Below, piece after piece: positions 1-13,051 of a DNA stretch of 64,000 bases. Position 1 is the first letter of the stretch, and every line of letters begins with the position of its first letter. This DNA is from Kudoa neothunni (lineage: Eukaryota > Cnidaria). The position numbers were made by a program, and so were the translations under genes. The stretch lies in contig OZ199838.1 of assembly GCA_964304625.1 (NCBI GenBank), positions 11,904,001 through 11,968,000 on the forward strand. The letters are read 5' to 3'. Below the pieces are notes generated by a model. The model saw only the letters and a program-made list of their open reading frames with translations, did not search any database and had not been told where the DNA came from.

Positions 1-209
1 AAGAGATTTAATTTGACTCAGTGATTTTCCAAAAAATACAAGAAAAAAGTCAAAACATTTAATTTATAATCAATTTATTTAATTTAATTTACATTAGTTT
101 TATCATGGAAGTATATTGTTTTTTTGTATAATTTAAATTGAAATATTCTACTTGCCTTAAATAAAACATTTTTATAATTTCATATTTGAGAGGAAATGCC
201 GAGTTGTTC

Positions 210-936
210 TAATAAATCAATGTTTCCCAATGTGGGCCCTGAAAAATTTTGGCGGCGTAGAAATTTTTAAACGTTTAATGAACCGCTCTGGTGGGATGCG
301 GAAAATCCTAAGTATTGGTGTGACACGGATAATGGTGGAATAATTGGGCAATATGGTGTACTTTGAAGTCAATATCGCCTATTTTTAAGTGACGATTAAC
401 ATCACGAAAAAACAAAAAGCAATGACCAATTATATAAAAATTAATAATAATAATATTTAACGTGTCTTTCACCCAAATAGAATCAGAATGGTTTGATCTT
501 ATTTTTTACTCATTTTTACTCATTTTGAATCGTATAATCCTTTTTTATTAAACCCAATATAATACTGATTATTTTTGTATTTATGTTATTTAGTTTCCCC
601 TTTATTAGCCCCCTATACACGAAAGTTTTTCCTAATAAAGGTTGGATTACTACAAATTTCGTGTGGCGCTATTTTTAGAGGGATGAAGAATTGAAGATGT
701 TAATTTCTAAGGTCCATCGATAAATTAAGTCAGATCTGATCGAATACATTTGAATTTAAATGAGAAAAGAAGTGTCTATTAATTTCGTTCTAATTTTAAT
801 GTGATAGGGAGCTATATTTAATATTATAAACAGTTTAAGTTAAAATAATCAATAATTTTGCAAAAGCTGTGCACGGAACTTTTTTCCAAGAAAAAGTGGG
901 ACGCGACAGAAAAAAGATTGGGAAACTGTCATAAAT
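210..936. mobile_element. hAT-type MITE, copy 1
   Basis: The element runs from 218 to 928. It opens with CAATGTTTCCCAATGTGGG and closes with the inverted counterpart ending GGGAAACTG, the CAGTGTTTC-type terminus common in hAT elements. It is flanked by near-identical 8-bp duplications, TAATAAAT (210-217) and TCATAAAT (929-936), 7 of 8 matching, as expected for hAT. No transposase reading is visible, so it is non-autonomous. A second copy of the same family lies in the opposite orientation at 33015-33598; the blocks around 600-925 match it best. Confidence 0.75.
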
Positions 937-1717
937 GATAGTGGGTGCAGATACTATAATGAATCAAGAAACGCTGCTTCAAAAGTAGGAGACAATTTTG
1001 AGGTATTTAACAAAAACATTTTAATCCAATAATACATATATAAAAATATGTTTATTAAAATTAAACTAAAAATAAATTAAGAAAGTTATAACATTAGAAG
1101 GCTAAAGGGGATGTTTTTAAATAATTCACCATATTTAAAATTTTTTGAAATGGATTTAACAATAATATCCGCAATCCAAAAAAATATCTAAATTCATCTG
1201 TAATCGTAAATAAGTGGAAGATTATCATGTTTTGCATTTGGACGCGCACGCAGTCTAAAGGAACACATTATCGCCCCTTGAAAAATAGTGTTACAATTAT
1301 CGACTAAAAATTACTTTATTTACTATCCATGCTTTAAATTTCCTTTTTGTCGATAGTAATAGCAACTTACACGCATTCTCTAACGGCATTCAGAATTTTC
1401 TATTTATCGAAACATGTTTACTAGATCCGCAGTGAAAAAAACCTGCATTTATGTAAAAATTATTTAGATATAAAAATGTACTAATTGCACCATGCATCTG
1501 AACTTAGAACGAAATTTATTCGCGCCAATTTTAATCTAATCTAATCTAACTGCTTGTATAACGAAATAAAGCGAATATTTCTCAAATATATTAACTTATA
1601 ACATGCAATCAAGTGAACTACATGCAAAAACTCTCCAATGTGAATGAGGAATGAGAAAAAAACTGGACAAAATTATCTATACCTATTATAAATCGAAGTT
1701 CTAAAATACAGGTTGAA
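937..1717. other. AT-rich intergenic DNA
   Basis: I see no coding signal, RNA gene or bounded repeat here. It is the 3' flank of the guanylate kinase gene, which reads towards it. Confidence 0.6.
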
Positions 1718-2496
1718 TCAAAAAACTAAAGCACCATTAAAAACCTTTTTGACAATATTAACAAGATTATTAAAAGCAACATCTTTATCGTCGTTGATAA
1801 TCACGTGGTCGAAAAATTCAATATTATCCCCAAGGTTGAAATCTTTTCGAGCACGCTCCATTCTTTTAGCAGTGATTCGGGCGTTTCGCTACCTCTGCCA
1901 TGTAATCGTGTTTCCTAATGTAGGTCGTAAAAAACTTACAATTTCACTAAACATACTAATGTTTCTATGGAAGACGGACGCACAAACAGAAACAAACCTT
2001 CAATATGTTTTTCTTTCAATTGAGCTACGCCCTAGGATTGATTTATTGATTAGCAAATGAAAAAGTTGTAGATTTATGTGACATGAATCAATACATGAGA
2101 TTCTATATCGAGTATACAAATTTTCCCAGATTTCACGATAGATTTGTAAGCATCTATACTACAAAAGTGATAAAAATTAGCCAATTAGAAATTGCTAGCG
2201 ACCTACCTAGTTCCATAGCTATGAGATCCGAAGTGGCATGTTCTAGGAATCCTCCTCTCTCGACTTTTGATTGGAATTTTTTTTCATTCACGAAATAATA
2301 ATGAACTCCTTCTTTTTCTTCATGTCTAGCAGCTCTTGTTTGTATCTAAAAATATGCACGAATAGTTGGCATTAACGACAGAAAGTAATCTACGCGAAAC
2401 ACACAACGCGAACCTCCCTGGAAATTTTCCTTGGAGCATTTTTATCAGAGTTGATTTACCGGAACCACTTGGCCCGCTAATAACCAACAGAGACAT
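1718..2496 (-). CDS. GUK1: guanylate kinase, 5 exons, one apparent frameshift
   Basis: Phosphorylates GMP/dGMP to GDP/dGDP in the cytosol. Exons on the minus strand: 2496-2401, 2345-2203, 2158-2095, 2031-1957, 1914-1718. Introns are 55, 44, 63 and 42 bp with GT-AG ends and matching phases. The P-loop SGPSGSGKST is at residues 7-16, followed by the GMP-binding region with HYYF and GGFLEHA, then ICILDIE and, near the C terminus, a RLHGRG-type lid segment and FDHVIINDD. The length implied is about 191 residues, normal for the family (around 198). In the last exon the frame changes by one base near an A run at 1864-1867: LLK is read in one frame and KRMERARKDF in the next. This is either an assembly or sequencing indel or a recent inactivating mutation; everything else looks constrained, so I favour a functional gene. 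The first donor (2400) is the least certain join. Confidence 0.9.
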
Positions 2497-4429
2497 TATA
2501 TTCTATCAAAACCGATGTCAACTAGTTCAGCTCACTCCAAATAAGATTATTGGATGTCACTTATCACGTGGCATTACAACACCCATAGGTTTGGGTTACA
2601 CCTTGATTGATTGGTGTCGTAGAGTTGTGGATTCCTCAATAGAATCAATGATGGGTGATTAGAATTTTAGTGCGTTATATATGCGAACAGTGTGTAACGT
2701 AATTGGAAAGAGTGTAATGAATTCGTTGATTAAAAGGGGGGGGGGGATAGCTTAACTGTGGCTAGATCATCGAAAATATTGATGTGATTTTTGCGAATTT
2801 CTCACCTACTCATAAATGAGAATCGTTTCTTATCGAAAAAATAATCCCAAAGCATTTTTAAGTAGTAAGCAAATTGGGAAAGCCGATGAGATTACCCAGA
2901 GCATTGTAGATTGGTAGGTGCGAGCTGTTAGAATTAATATAGACTACTTTTATAACTAGTTTACCTCAAAATGGTTTAAATCTACCAGTAGTCCGTTTGT
3001 TCGGTAACTTAGTCATTTAATCTCTTTTGAGAAGTGATGTTAATCAACAAGTCGTTATCACCCTAAGAACTTTGATGTTTTGATTGTTTTTGATCATAAA
3101 TTCGTCCAACTCCGTAGTGTGGGGAAATTTTTATTTTAGAAGCACTTTAAATAGATTTTAACCCTAAGAATAATCTACAACTTTATACGAATATAAATCC
3201 ACTGTTATCTCGTCTGTAGCCGTTCTATTTTATAATTTGAGTTAGTTATGTTAAATCTTTGAATTAATCCTTCGTGAACAGTTTCGATTTAATGTAGTTA
3301 ATATCATTATTAAACAACCAGCCTACACGTTTCTAATAACAATTCACAACAACTAAATTAGCTATGATTTCTTTCTCTGGCTATTAATTTTTATAGGAAG
3401 TGTCTATTGGTCCGACAGATTAGCATCGCATGCTATTTAAATTTACTTTAAGTTGATATAAAATTACATTTAATATTTAAACAGAATTTTAACGACAAAT
3501 ATATCTATCAATTAAGTTTAATTAAAGAGAATACTCAGAAATATATTTAGACACGGATAGAATCGAGATTTTCATTATTAGACTTGTGAAAAATGCTACT
3601 CTTACATAAACTAACATATTTATGAACTTTTAGATTAATAAGGCTTATGTTTTCTATAGAATTATTTACATCGTATTTATATATTCCAATGACTTAACTA
3701 TGTGTTATATTTACCCCCAAAATGCATCTAAAAATAATAATGTTGAGATATATTTGATTCTATTTGGGTCAATAATTAATAATTATTTATGTAAGTTTGA
3801 TAATTTACTGATATTCAATTTCGAAAGATTGATTCGTGCTATTAAGTTAGTTTACATAGTGCATAACAAACAAAAGTTCATTTAATTAAGCGGTAAGGCA
3901 ATTTAACAAAATTTATCCCGAAATATTATTCCAATTATGCTTGCTTTTTAAATAAATTAAATTTTGACGCTATTTCGAATGAGTAAGTAAATATCTCTGC
4001 CCGAGTTCGAAAATATATTAACTATATTGGTATATTCTTAAATATGAAACTTATTTAATGTTGATTACTTATGACATCACAATCAACGCCATCATGGTTT
4101 TAAATATATAGCATCATTATAGAAGCTGATTTAGATTATAGAATTTAATTTCAACAACGAAACTTTCAATAAATCGACCTTATAATAACCAACGATGCTT
4201 ACAAATGAAATAATATTTATTCGATTATTCGCGTGATTAAAAATATTAAAAATATAATTCAGCACTATTCGTATTTGCAATACAAAAGTTTTGTATCCGG
4301 AAAAATCGTAAATAATTTCGAAAATAATTCGAATAAGACTATTCTTTTGTTGGTGAAATATTTTCTTTTAAGTTTACAACTTTCATTCTTTTATTTGTTC
4401 TTGAATAACTTTTTACATCCATTGCAACA
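2497..4429. other. intergenic DNA with a G homopolymer
   Basis: No gene supported. A run of eleven G at 2736-2746 stands out in an otherwise AT-rich background. The 3700-3885 open frame is low-complexity and has no family resemblance, so it is not called. Confidence 0.5.
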
Positions 4430-7095
4430 CTAATATTTAGAATATAGGCTAACACTGATATTTTGACATTTGAAATGACTACATTCTAAGCATACATCAC
4501 AACCTATAGATGATTCCATGTTCCCAATCGTGTTTTTACAGATACTGAATATATATCCAACAGTTTTTTGGTTTTTTATAATCGTTTTAATATTATAAAT
4601 GACGTCGTCAGTAAAATAAGGAAATATTGTATCAATTTTAACCCTTTGGTCAAGAATTGCGTCACTTACGTTATCGGAAAAATCCTCGACATCATTTTCA
4701 TCAATTTTTTCTTTATTAACCATAGCCTTTCTCGCAATTTTTATCAACGAACCAACTCAGCATAGCTATATATTATTTAAAAAATTTATAATATACTCGA
4801 AATTGTTTGCCTTCCAGTTGAATTCATTAACGAATTCATGCGAACTTAGATCTTTTTTACCAATTACAGTCGTAGATGAACCTTTAGGGCGGCCTTTGTA
4901 TTTAATTTTTGAAGGAAAAATTAATTCTACCTTTTGAATCAAAAATATAATTAACTATTGCATTACTTGAAATTTTATTATCTTTATCAGATATCTCAGA
5001 TGATTTTCACCATTATTGTATTTTTCTCTATAATTAGAATAAATATTTAAACAGAGATTCCGTTTTACTCTTGTTGACTTTCGTTTATAGGACAGTGATG
5101 TAATTCTCAATCTAGAAAGCTCAAAATTAATATTACATTATATTATATAGAAAAATACATTTAGACACAGTGATATTTTTTCTTGGGGCTGTTGAGACCT
5201 CAAGACCTCACGTATAGAGTCATTATCGTTAAGTCTTGTTATCGCAATTTTTTCATTATTTTCAACGCATTCCACAAACTGTTTCAGCATATCTATCCAA
5301 TAGTTATATTCAGAGTCTGTTTTTTCCGAGATTCTAGCAGCGACGGTTTTCATTAACCTAGAAGCTTCATTAAATTTTTTCTGTTCTGAATATTGAACAT
5401 TCTTGGAAAAAGAACTGAAAGTAATCGAATCGCTTCCAAAGTCGACATCATTCTTTTTGCAAACATTTTCTTTCAACCTGGAATTTTCAATAACGTAATT
5501 TTTCGTCCATTTCTTGGAGCACAAAGATTTATCAAAAAGTGAAAGATTACACTTTTTCCGAGATGTAAATACGTGCCAGCATGGTAAGTTCATGCTGATT
5601 CTAAAGGGACAACCACATTTACCATTAGAAGACATATTAAAACTATCTGGAAAAATTTCGTCACCGATGTTTTCTGGCGATAGAAGAACTTTAGAATATT
5701 CATTTGAAACCATTTGAAATGGGTATTTGGTTAAATAATTATAATACTCGATTATGTCAGGATCAATGAATTTTAGAGGAATCTAAAATTTCTTGAACAG
5801 CCTTATTATCATTCTCCATTCTTGAAGTATTTATGTAAACCAGAAACTTCTTGAAAAATTCTTCAAAAGAGGAAAACAACGGAATCACTCGTTTTACTTT
5901 GGAATTGACACATTCAATTCTCTTATTGATAAAATTTAAGAACATTCCATGGTATCTCCGTAAACTAATAATCCATTCATCTTTTATAGTATGCCAATTA
6001 TTTTTAAAATAACGATAAACATTTTCTCCTACGTTATCCTTAAATTGTTTTTTTGTAAAATTATATTCATCATTGTTTTTGGCGTATGAGATTTTTTGTA
6101 GGTAAAAGAGTGAAATTAATTTTTCCTTGGAATTAATGTTCATTTTCTCGACCTTGATTTCATGATTAAATGCTTTTAAGACATGATAAAGACATAATTG
6201 AATGTTAGCATTTAGAAAAATACTTTTTAAAACTTTTCGCTCTACCATGTCTTTGTCTGTTATAAAAATTTTAGTCTCGTTTTCTATAACTGGGTTATGC
6301 TTTTTAATTGTTTTAATAAACCATGATAATATTTCCTCAGTCTCGCTCATCCTCTTCCATCCAGTACCACAAGAAAATAAACTGGAGCTCTACAATCTAA
6401 TAATTTATATGTGGCGTCAATAAATATTATTTTGGGTATTTTTTCACATCGAAATCTTGATAAAAAGGCCCTTAAATTATTTTCACCTTCTAACACTTCA
6501 GTAAATACATTAGAATTATTTTTTAGAGTTAACGAACAATCAAGTGTGGTTGAATTGGATTTAATTGAATATTTAATGTTTCTTAACTTTTTGAGTGAAA
6601 CGTATTTTCCCCTTGTCCCTAAAACTTTTATCTTAGCCTTTGAATTGCCGTCGACTTCAACAAGTTGGGTGATATATGTAATCTCCCTATCATTAAGTTT
6701 TTTTGTCTTTGACGAAAATTTTGAGAGTAAACTAAGAAAATCGTGGTTGTGCGATAAATTAAGAGATTTTAACACAAGTTTTTTCCCATCGGTGTCAATT
6801 AGAAACCTTAAAAACACTGGGCATCTCTTCAATAAGAGTTCGTATTTCGTTGACCAGTTGATCGCTTTCTCTAAAATAATGAAACCAATAAATAACTTAA
6901 CAAATAGATAAAAATATGTCTAACAACAAAACAATAATTAACCTTAAATAAAAAATATTGAACAAAATAAAACGATTTACCTTTTCCCCCGTGAATACAA
7001 CAATATTTTAATTGATAATATTTTAATAATGGATTTAACACTCGATCACATTGTTTTTGGGCACTCTCAATGGTTTTGCAATCTAATATGAACAT
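4430..7095 (-). mobile_element. decayed MULE (Mutator-like) transposase gene
   Basis: Plain DNA transposon of the Mutator superfamily. In order on the minus strand: an N-terminal FLYWCH/FAR1-like zinc-binding part (CCIHGGK before an intron at 6980-6871 of 110 bp, then KRCPVFLRFL and SHNHD), the MULE catalytic domain with FIDATYK (first Asp) and ITDKDMVERK followed by QLCLYHVLKAF, and a SWIM zinc finger CGCPF...PCWHVF at about 5620-5580. A KGRPKGSSTTVIG-like motif follows near 4890, then a Cys-rich PHD-like tail (CDVCLECSHFKC). The frame changes near 6350 and 5770 and again between the SWIM and tail parts, so it is inactive. No terminal inverted repeats or 9-bp duplication were found at either end. 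Similar proteins occur as domesticated ZSWIM genes, but the frameshifts argue against domestication here. Confidence 0.85.
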
Positions 7096-7736
7096 CGTAT
7101 ATTTATCGCGGAATTCCTACTGTTCGATTTTCAACTTTAACTCTTCAAAGCTACTCAACGTATCATCAACGTTAAAAAACTATTCTCGTTAGTGTTAACA
7201 TCATGGCTGCTTCCATCACTCTTGTTGCTGTTCATCGCGTATGAATAACCACGCTACATGAAATACAAGGTTCATAAAATTTAACGCCACGACTTAATTT
7301 AGATACTATCACCATATCAATTTATTCACAAATTTCCGTGATAAAATATAAGTTAAATAAATAATATTAGAAAAAGATAATCACTCTGTGCCAATAACAA
7401 TTCCCAACTGGAGCGATTCGAATAACAAGAATGTATTTGTAAACTTTGTAATTTAACAACTAGGAAATAAAAATACAAATTTTACTTTTTTAAGATTACA
7501 AAATCGTAAAACGATCGTAAAACTGACCTGCCGGGTCAATAGTCACTGCCATTGTTATAAGCGGGATTTATAGTTCTGAGGGTATAATCACACATGACGT
7601 TGTGCATTAAATGTTTCCCGGGTAACAAATATTGATTCAATGCAATCGTTACATGATCACACGTTGAAATTCAGTATAATCTACATGATGAAAATTAAAA
7701 ATTTTATTTTTGGTAAACAACGCACGCGCGACTGTC
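7096..7736. other. intergenic, upstream of RAP1 gene
   Basis: No coding signal. It would hold the promoter and 5' UTR of the RAP1 homologue and the 5' flank of the MULE remnant. No TATA box or other clear element could be assigned. Confidence 0.5.
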
Positions 7737-10700
7737 ATGATGTCAAAGGAGTTGGATGGGGCATTTCCGCACGATTTATTCGTTGATCAAAGTGGGCAGA
7801 AACTTGTTTTCACTATTCCCTATTATCCTGAGCGAGTGAAGCTGTCAAGATTGATCAAGGTAGCAAGTTTAATTAATTGTTTGACTTGATTGGCTACAGT
7901 TGGGAGGTGGGAACGTCACCAACATATCCAAAACGAGTTCAATAAGGTATTCTGAATGATTTTTCTCATTAAAATAAATGTTTTCAATTGTCTATTTAAA
8001 GATTAACAACTGATATGAACGGCTTGGATCATAATGTTCACGTTAGTTACATCACAGATTGTATCAGGGAGAAAAAATTGTTGCCCTTAGATGACTACAG
8101 GTAATATTCATGATTTTTATAGTTTAATTTCTAAAATGGAGCATATTGACACCCCCGCTCGCCGATAATAGCGGAATTATAAGCCATTTTCCAATGAAAT
8201 ACATATATTTTTTAGCTGGTATAGACAATTTGTCGAATAATTTAACATCTTAATCTTAGTGTTTGTTCGTTTATTTCATCTTTCCAATAAATACAGAACT
8301 TTTTACTTTAATTAAACTATCGTTTTTTGATGCTCTCAACTAATTTCATTGAATAACTTTGTTAGAGAACAATTGGGTTCTGTTGTTGTAGACGTTATTT
8401 TAGACAAAAAAGACAGTTGGCAAATGTCTACAATACGATTCTTTGTTCATCACCTGTTGCACCAAAGTAAGCATTTACTGCTTGGCAGTAATTGTTACCA
8501 TGGTTTTTGTTTTTTATCAGAGGAAAAATGCGGTATACTCCCGAAGAAGATGAAATTATTAAAGAATATATTGAACAACATGCTTGCTATAATAATTTTT
8601 TCACTCCCGGGGGCGTTGCGATATGGAAGAAAATGGAAAAGGAAAAGGTGAATTATTACGTCTTAAATAATCAGTTTTTTTATTCGATATGGAAACAATT
8701 AACCATTTATCAGTGTTATTTATGCATACAATCATAAAACACTAATAAATTTGGTAGCCGATTTTTTCGTAACTACATTAAGGACGAACAATCCATCCTG
8801 GAGGCCTTTTCGTATTTTCAAGCGCACGCCCTAAACGCAAAATTTTCATTTAATCTAGAACGAATAGTCCGTCCGGCTTCTTGTTCATTTTATTATATCA
8901 ATGAATAAAGTTTTATCATTATATGGATGATGCTAAAACGTTTTCTAATAATACGACAATTTCCTCTTTTTGGTCAATATTTCACACGATGTAAACCCTT
9001 TGAACCCCGAATTTAATTCAGTGACTGAAAAAAAATTAGGGATCATTATGTTCAATTTTTAATTATTTTATACAAAATATCACAAAATTCAAGCACTCAT
9101 TTCAAAAATTAAAAAGATACACACATGGTGCCAAATGGTGACATAGGGACATCGCTTATTTCAATATGAGGGAGTGCGCGTTTTTATGTTATTTTGTTTT
9201 TAACAACAAAAATACTTTTTCACCACCACCACCACCATCAGAAATGAAATATTAAATTATTTATTACAATTTCGACAATCCAAAAACGGTTTCTGTTTTT
9301 ATTGAGGTGAAAATGGACATTGTACGAAATGAAAATATGTTTCAACAATCTATCTTTGAAGAATTGGTTGAAATAGGTGAAGTATCCAAATATAATGCCT
9401 TCAACTTGTTCTAAAATATCGGCTGTTTCAATATCATTGTTTATTTAGTTTTTTGCGTTCGTTGTCTAGTTTAAACGATATTCATCTTCCTGCTCATCAC
9501 TAGAACCTTATTCGTACACAATATCACCATATTGACTATACGAAACGGAATCCGATTACATCCTAACGTCTGATTTGTCCGCACCTGGTGATAATATGAT
9601 TTTTAAAATTCTTCTCTGTATGTTCCATACCCCAATCTAATCATAATTCATTCTAAAGAATGTAAACACACTTAAATCGAGGGAGGAACGTGACAACACT
9701 CGCTATACTCGGTAGCCCAATGTTGCCAAATGGCAACATGAGTTAATTTGTCCTTGTAGTATACATATCGAAACATATTTTCTTCTTAGATTCATTTTTG
9801 GAATAACTTATTTAATCGTGTATGTGTATACTTTTTAACTTTACTGAAACCTCGATGTTCTAAATTCAATTGTAGGATACTTTTAGCCTTTTATAATTTC
9901 CGTAAATTTTGATATTCATCTGTATTTCTCTTGATATAAAGCAAACAAATTTTTAAAGTTCATTTTTCTAAAATCTAATAAAAATTAACTGTATTATTAT
10001 AATAAAGATAGAATTAAAATACTGCCATTTGGCAACAAGATAGAATTAAAATACTGCCATTTGGCAACATTGGGGTTAAAATTGTCTATAGATTAAAATA
10101 TTTTACAACAAAATTTTGGCTTCACTTCATGTTAAACTTTCAGAATATTAACAAATTTCGTATTTTTCGCGCTTTTTTTGATTTTTCCTACCGTTTCTAA
10201 AGCACGAAAAATCCGCCAACGTTTTTGAAAATTACGAAAAATCTTCCATGATGAATTTTTCGGATTTGAAATCAACTTTTATTAAACATATTTTCTTGAT
10301 TTGAATTCATATTGAATTCATATTTAATATTAACGAAATATTTTCTAATATCCTTCCCTCTTTTGGAATATACAAAATCACGGGAAGATGGAAAGTACGA
10401 AAAATCGGTTATCTACTATATTTTAGGGTATTAGTTTTTTACAATTCTAATCGTATTATATGTCGAATACGCTTGCACCATAGCCATTTTTAATCTTCAA
10501 AAATCTTATTTATAGATTGTAGATGCAATTTATTTTTAATTATCTACTATGTTTAATTATTTATGATGCAGATAACATTCTTTTATTGGCTATAAATAAT
10601 AAAATATGGTAAATATTCGGTTGCCACCGATAATATTACAACAGTAACTAAACTTATGGGTCGTACGTAATATCGCAATAAAACATAAATTATTCAATAT

Positions 10701-13051
10701 CGAGAAAATTTAACTTTTTTTTAAATTTTATGACATTAGTGGGATATTTTCTCAATTTGACTTTAGAACAATTATATTATCGATGGTTTTTATGCATTTT
10801 ATGTCGTGCACAATGATTTTGTTCATAACTACTAAGATTATATAGCTTGTGTGTCAACAGGCGGTACAAAATTCCAACTCTGTCCCAAAAGTTAAATTAA
10901 TAAAATTTTATCAAAAAGTAGCGAGTAAATCAACCGCTAAATTTGGAACAAGGAAGATCTTTGATGTGTAAGCAAGATCTGCCCCAAATACTATTTTAGA
11001 CATACAGACTAGTTGTTTTAACATTATAATGATTTCTCTGTACCAAATTAAGAAAAACTCTCGAAGAGAGAAAATGTGGATATTGATCTACAAATGAAAG
11101 AGTGGGTGGATTTGATGAGAGCAAAAAATTGAGGATTATCGATAAGTTAGCGTCGGTAAAGCTAATGAATTCCTTATGATGCCTTGCAATCAATACCTGT
11201 ATCTACTAATTGGTTTATGACATTATAAAAAGATTTGGCATTTCGCGTAATGCATTTTTTGATAAATTTTCAACCATATTGCATTAAAAATTACTTCACA
11301 TATTAAACTAAATAAGTATGCTAGTTGATCAAAATATAACCTAATTTTTTTAATTCGTTTATTTTCACATGCTAAAAGTTGTGTCGTGCATAATGATTTT
11401 GACTTCCTTTTTGATTATGCATGACCCATAAGTCATTGTATTTAAGATAGTCACTTCTATGGTTTTAAAGAGGTGTCTATTTTGGTACAAGTATAATCCC
11501 TTGTTTGTAAATCTGAGTTGTGGCAGATTACAACAAGTACATTGTATGTGCCATCTATTGATCTATAGATGGGAGATGAATGATTAAAAATTAATATAGT
11601 GCAAGTGCAAATAGCATCTACTATCACATTTTCAATAGTCAAAGATAATAACTTTAAGTTTAATATGGCTTCGGCCACATTTTTTTTCTATAGAAATATT
11701 AAGTGGCTTTCAGACTATATTCTTTGTTTATTCTGACAAAAGAAAATAATTGTTATTATTCCAAACATATTTTTCTAGGTTACAAAACATTCATGGCAAT
11801 CTATGAAACAACGCTATCTAAAATATATAAGGGTCGATGCGAGATGTAATTGTGATGCTAAGTGTTATTGAAATTGTAGTTTGTGTAGCTACTTTCGCCA
11901 GAAATCCTATTCCTCATTCCGATGATCAATCATTATCTGACTCCAGTGATAATACTACCAAATTGACGCCCAAGCAGCTATCGTCTCGGTATTTGATTGT
12001 GTTCGTAGTCAGCTTCATGTAAGCTATTGCGTTAAAGTGTTGATATTTTGCATGATACTACCATGGAAGATAATAACCTAAAATCAAATTCTAATATAAA
12101 TGTAATTTTTTCTGAAATTGAGTTGTCACAATACACATAAATATTAATCGGTGTTTGTTTTAATTGTGAAGTCCACCCAAAACACAGTCAAATCGGCTCA
12201 TCAGAATAATTCCCAAAAATCGCCGATAAAACACGGAGCTGACACAGTGAATTTTATTGTTAAGTCGCAACATCAATCGTATATTCTGTTGTTATTGAAG
12301 TTCTTGTGGCTGGAAAATTTGTAAATATGTCTAATTAGTAGTGATTCAGATATCGACAATATGCCACAAAACAATTCCAATAATTCTGCTAACGCAAACA
12401 ATGAACGTATTTTTTATCCTAGATCAGATGTTTTGATTCATTTTTAGATGCGCTTGACGATTGGTTTCCAATTAGGTGCCTGAAACATCACACAAATATT
12501 TTCTTATTTTGACGTTTTCTTTTTAGATCCAATTTTGAAGTGAGAGTGATTTTAGAAGATGCTCTTAAACAACCATTACGTGTATTGAATAACAAAAATA
12601 ATGAACCTAGATTCGTTGAACCTGAAATTCCACCCGCTGATATCCTCCACACAACTTATTTTATGGTAATACAAGAAATAAACAATATTGTAGAAGTAAA
12701 CAATAATTTGGTGAATTGTTGTAGGAACCCGATGATATATCGATTATTTCAATTCATTCAATGTCCAGAAATAACGAATTTAATGTTTTCGAGCCAAGTA
12801 TCGATCCATGCGGAAGTGGATCATTTTTGGGGGACATCAAAAAAAATATAAGCGACCCTGAAGTAACCGTTCTGGGCGATTCTGAATGTGAAACAAGCGT
12901 AAGTGACTATTCAACGTCAGAAACCTCCAGCAATTGCTCAACACCACCAAAATCTAATCGAATAAATAATGACATCGCTAGTAGCGATTCACGCCATGGT
13001 TACACTGTATGGGATGAACGCATCGATTCGAGTAGTGAGGAATCTGAGTGA
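7737..13051 (+). CDS. TERF2IP: RAP1 (TERF2-interacting protein) homologue, 11 exons
   Basis: Shelterin component that binds TRF2 and protects telomeres in the nucleus; also a transcription regulator in animals. Exons: 7737-7859, 7900-7946, 8002-8100, 8521-8647, 11779-11861, 11902-12004, 12172-12278, 12339-12406, 12448-12475 (28 nt), 12527-12665, 12725-13051. All joins keep frame, giving about 416 residues (human 399). A BRCT domain lies at residues 10-90 (LFVDQSGQKLVF, LGGGNVTNIS, VSYITDCIREKKLLPLDDYR). The single Myb domain follows at about 95-155: YTPEEDEIIKEYI, AIWKKMEKEK, then HSWQSMKQRYLKYI encoded 3.1 kb downstream. After an N/S-rich linker comes a helical stretch and an acidic C-terminal tail with GYTVWDERID, faintly like GYPIWSRQDD of the vertebrate C-terminal domain. 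BRCT and Myb exons are secure; exons 6-11 rest on phase-consistent joins, the 12004/12172 join being weakest. A second gene covering the last exons is possible. Confidence 0.85.
8648..11778. other. 3.1 kb repeat-filled intron of RAP1
   Basis: Intron between the two halves of the Myb domain. It holds several copies of a TGCCAAATGGCA-type inverted motif (around 9127, 9721, 10023, 10055), an acidic piggyBac-N-terminus-like stretch on the minus strand near 9490-9570, and a GGGG-TTAA junction at 10072-10079. This is consistent with remains of one or more non-autonomous piggyBac-like elements, but the left end is not defined. The rest shows nothing. Confidence 0.4.
10005..10068. repeat. tandem duplication, 2 x 32 bp
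   Basis: Two exact 32-bp units, each ending in TGCCATTTGGCAAC, directly before GGGG-TTAA at 10072-10079. It looks like a duplicated sub-terminal block of a piggyBac-like element inside the RAP1 intron. Confidence 0.8.

Noticed and set aside
1713-2662. Three plus-strand open frames
   Set aside because: They are antisense shadows of the guanylate kinase exons, which carry P-loop and family motifs on the minus strand.
2736-2746. G homopolymer as a functional quadruplex
   Set aside because: A single G run without further G tracts nearby; it may be an assembly artefact.
4430-7095. Domesticated ZSWIM gene instead of a transposon
   Set aside because: Several frame changes in the catalytic part argue for a decayed MULE.
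8349-8520. Open frame starting upstream of the fourth RAP1 exon
   Set aside because: It lies in the 8101-8520 intron. Splicing 8100 to 8521 keeps frame and places the Myb start where the family has it; the extra residues have no similarity.
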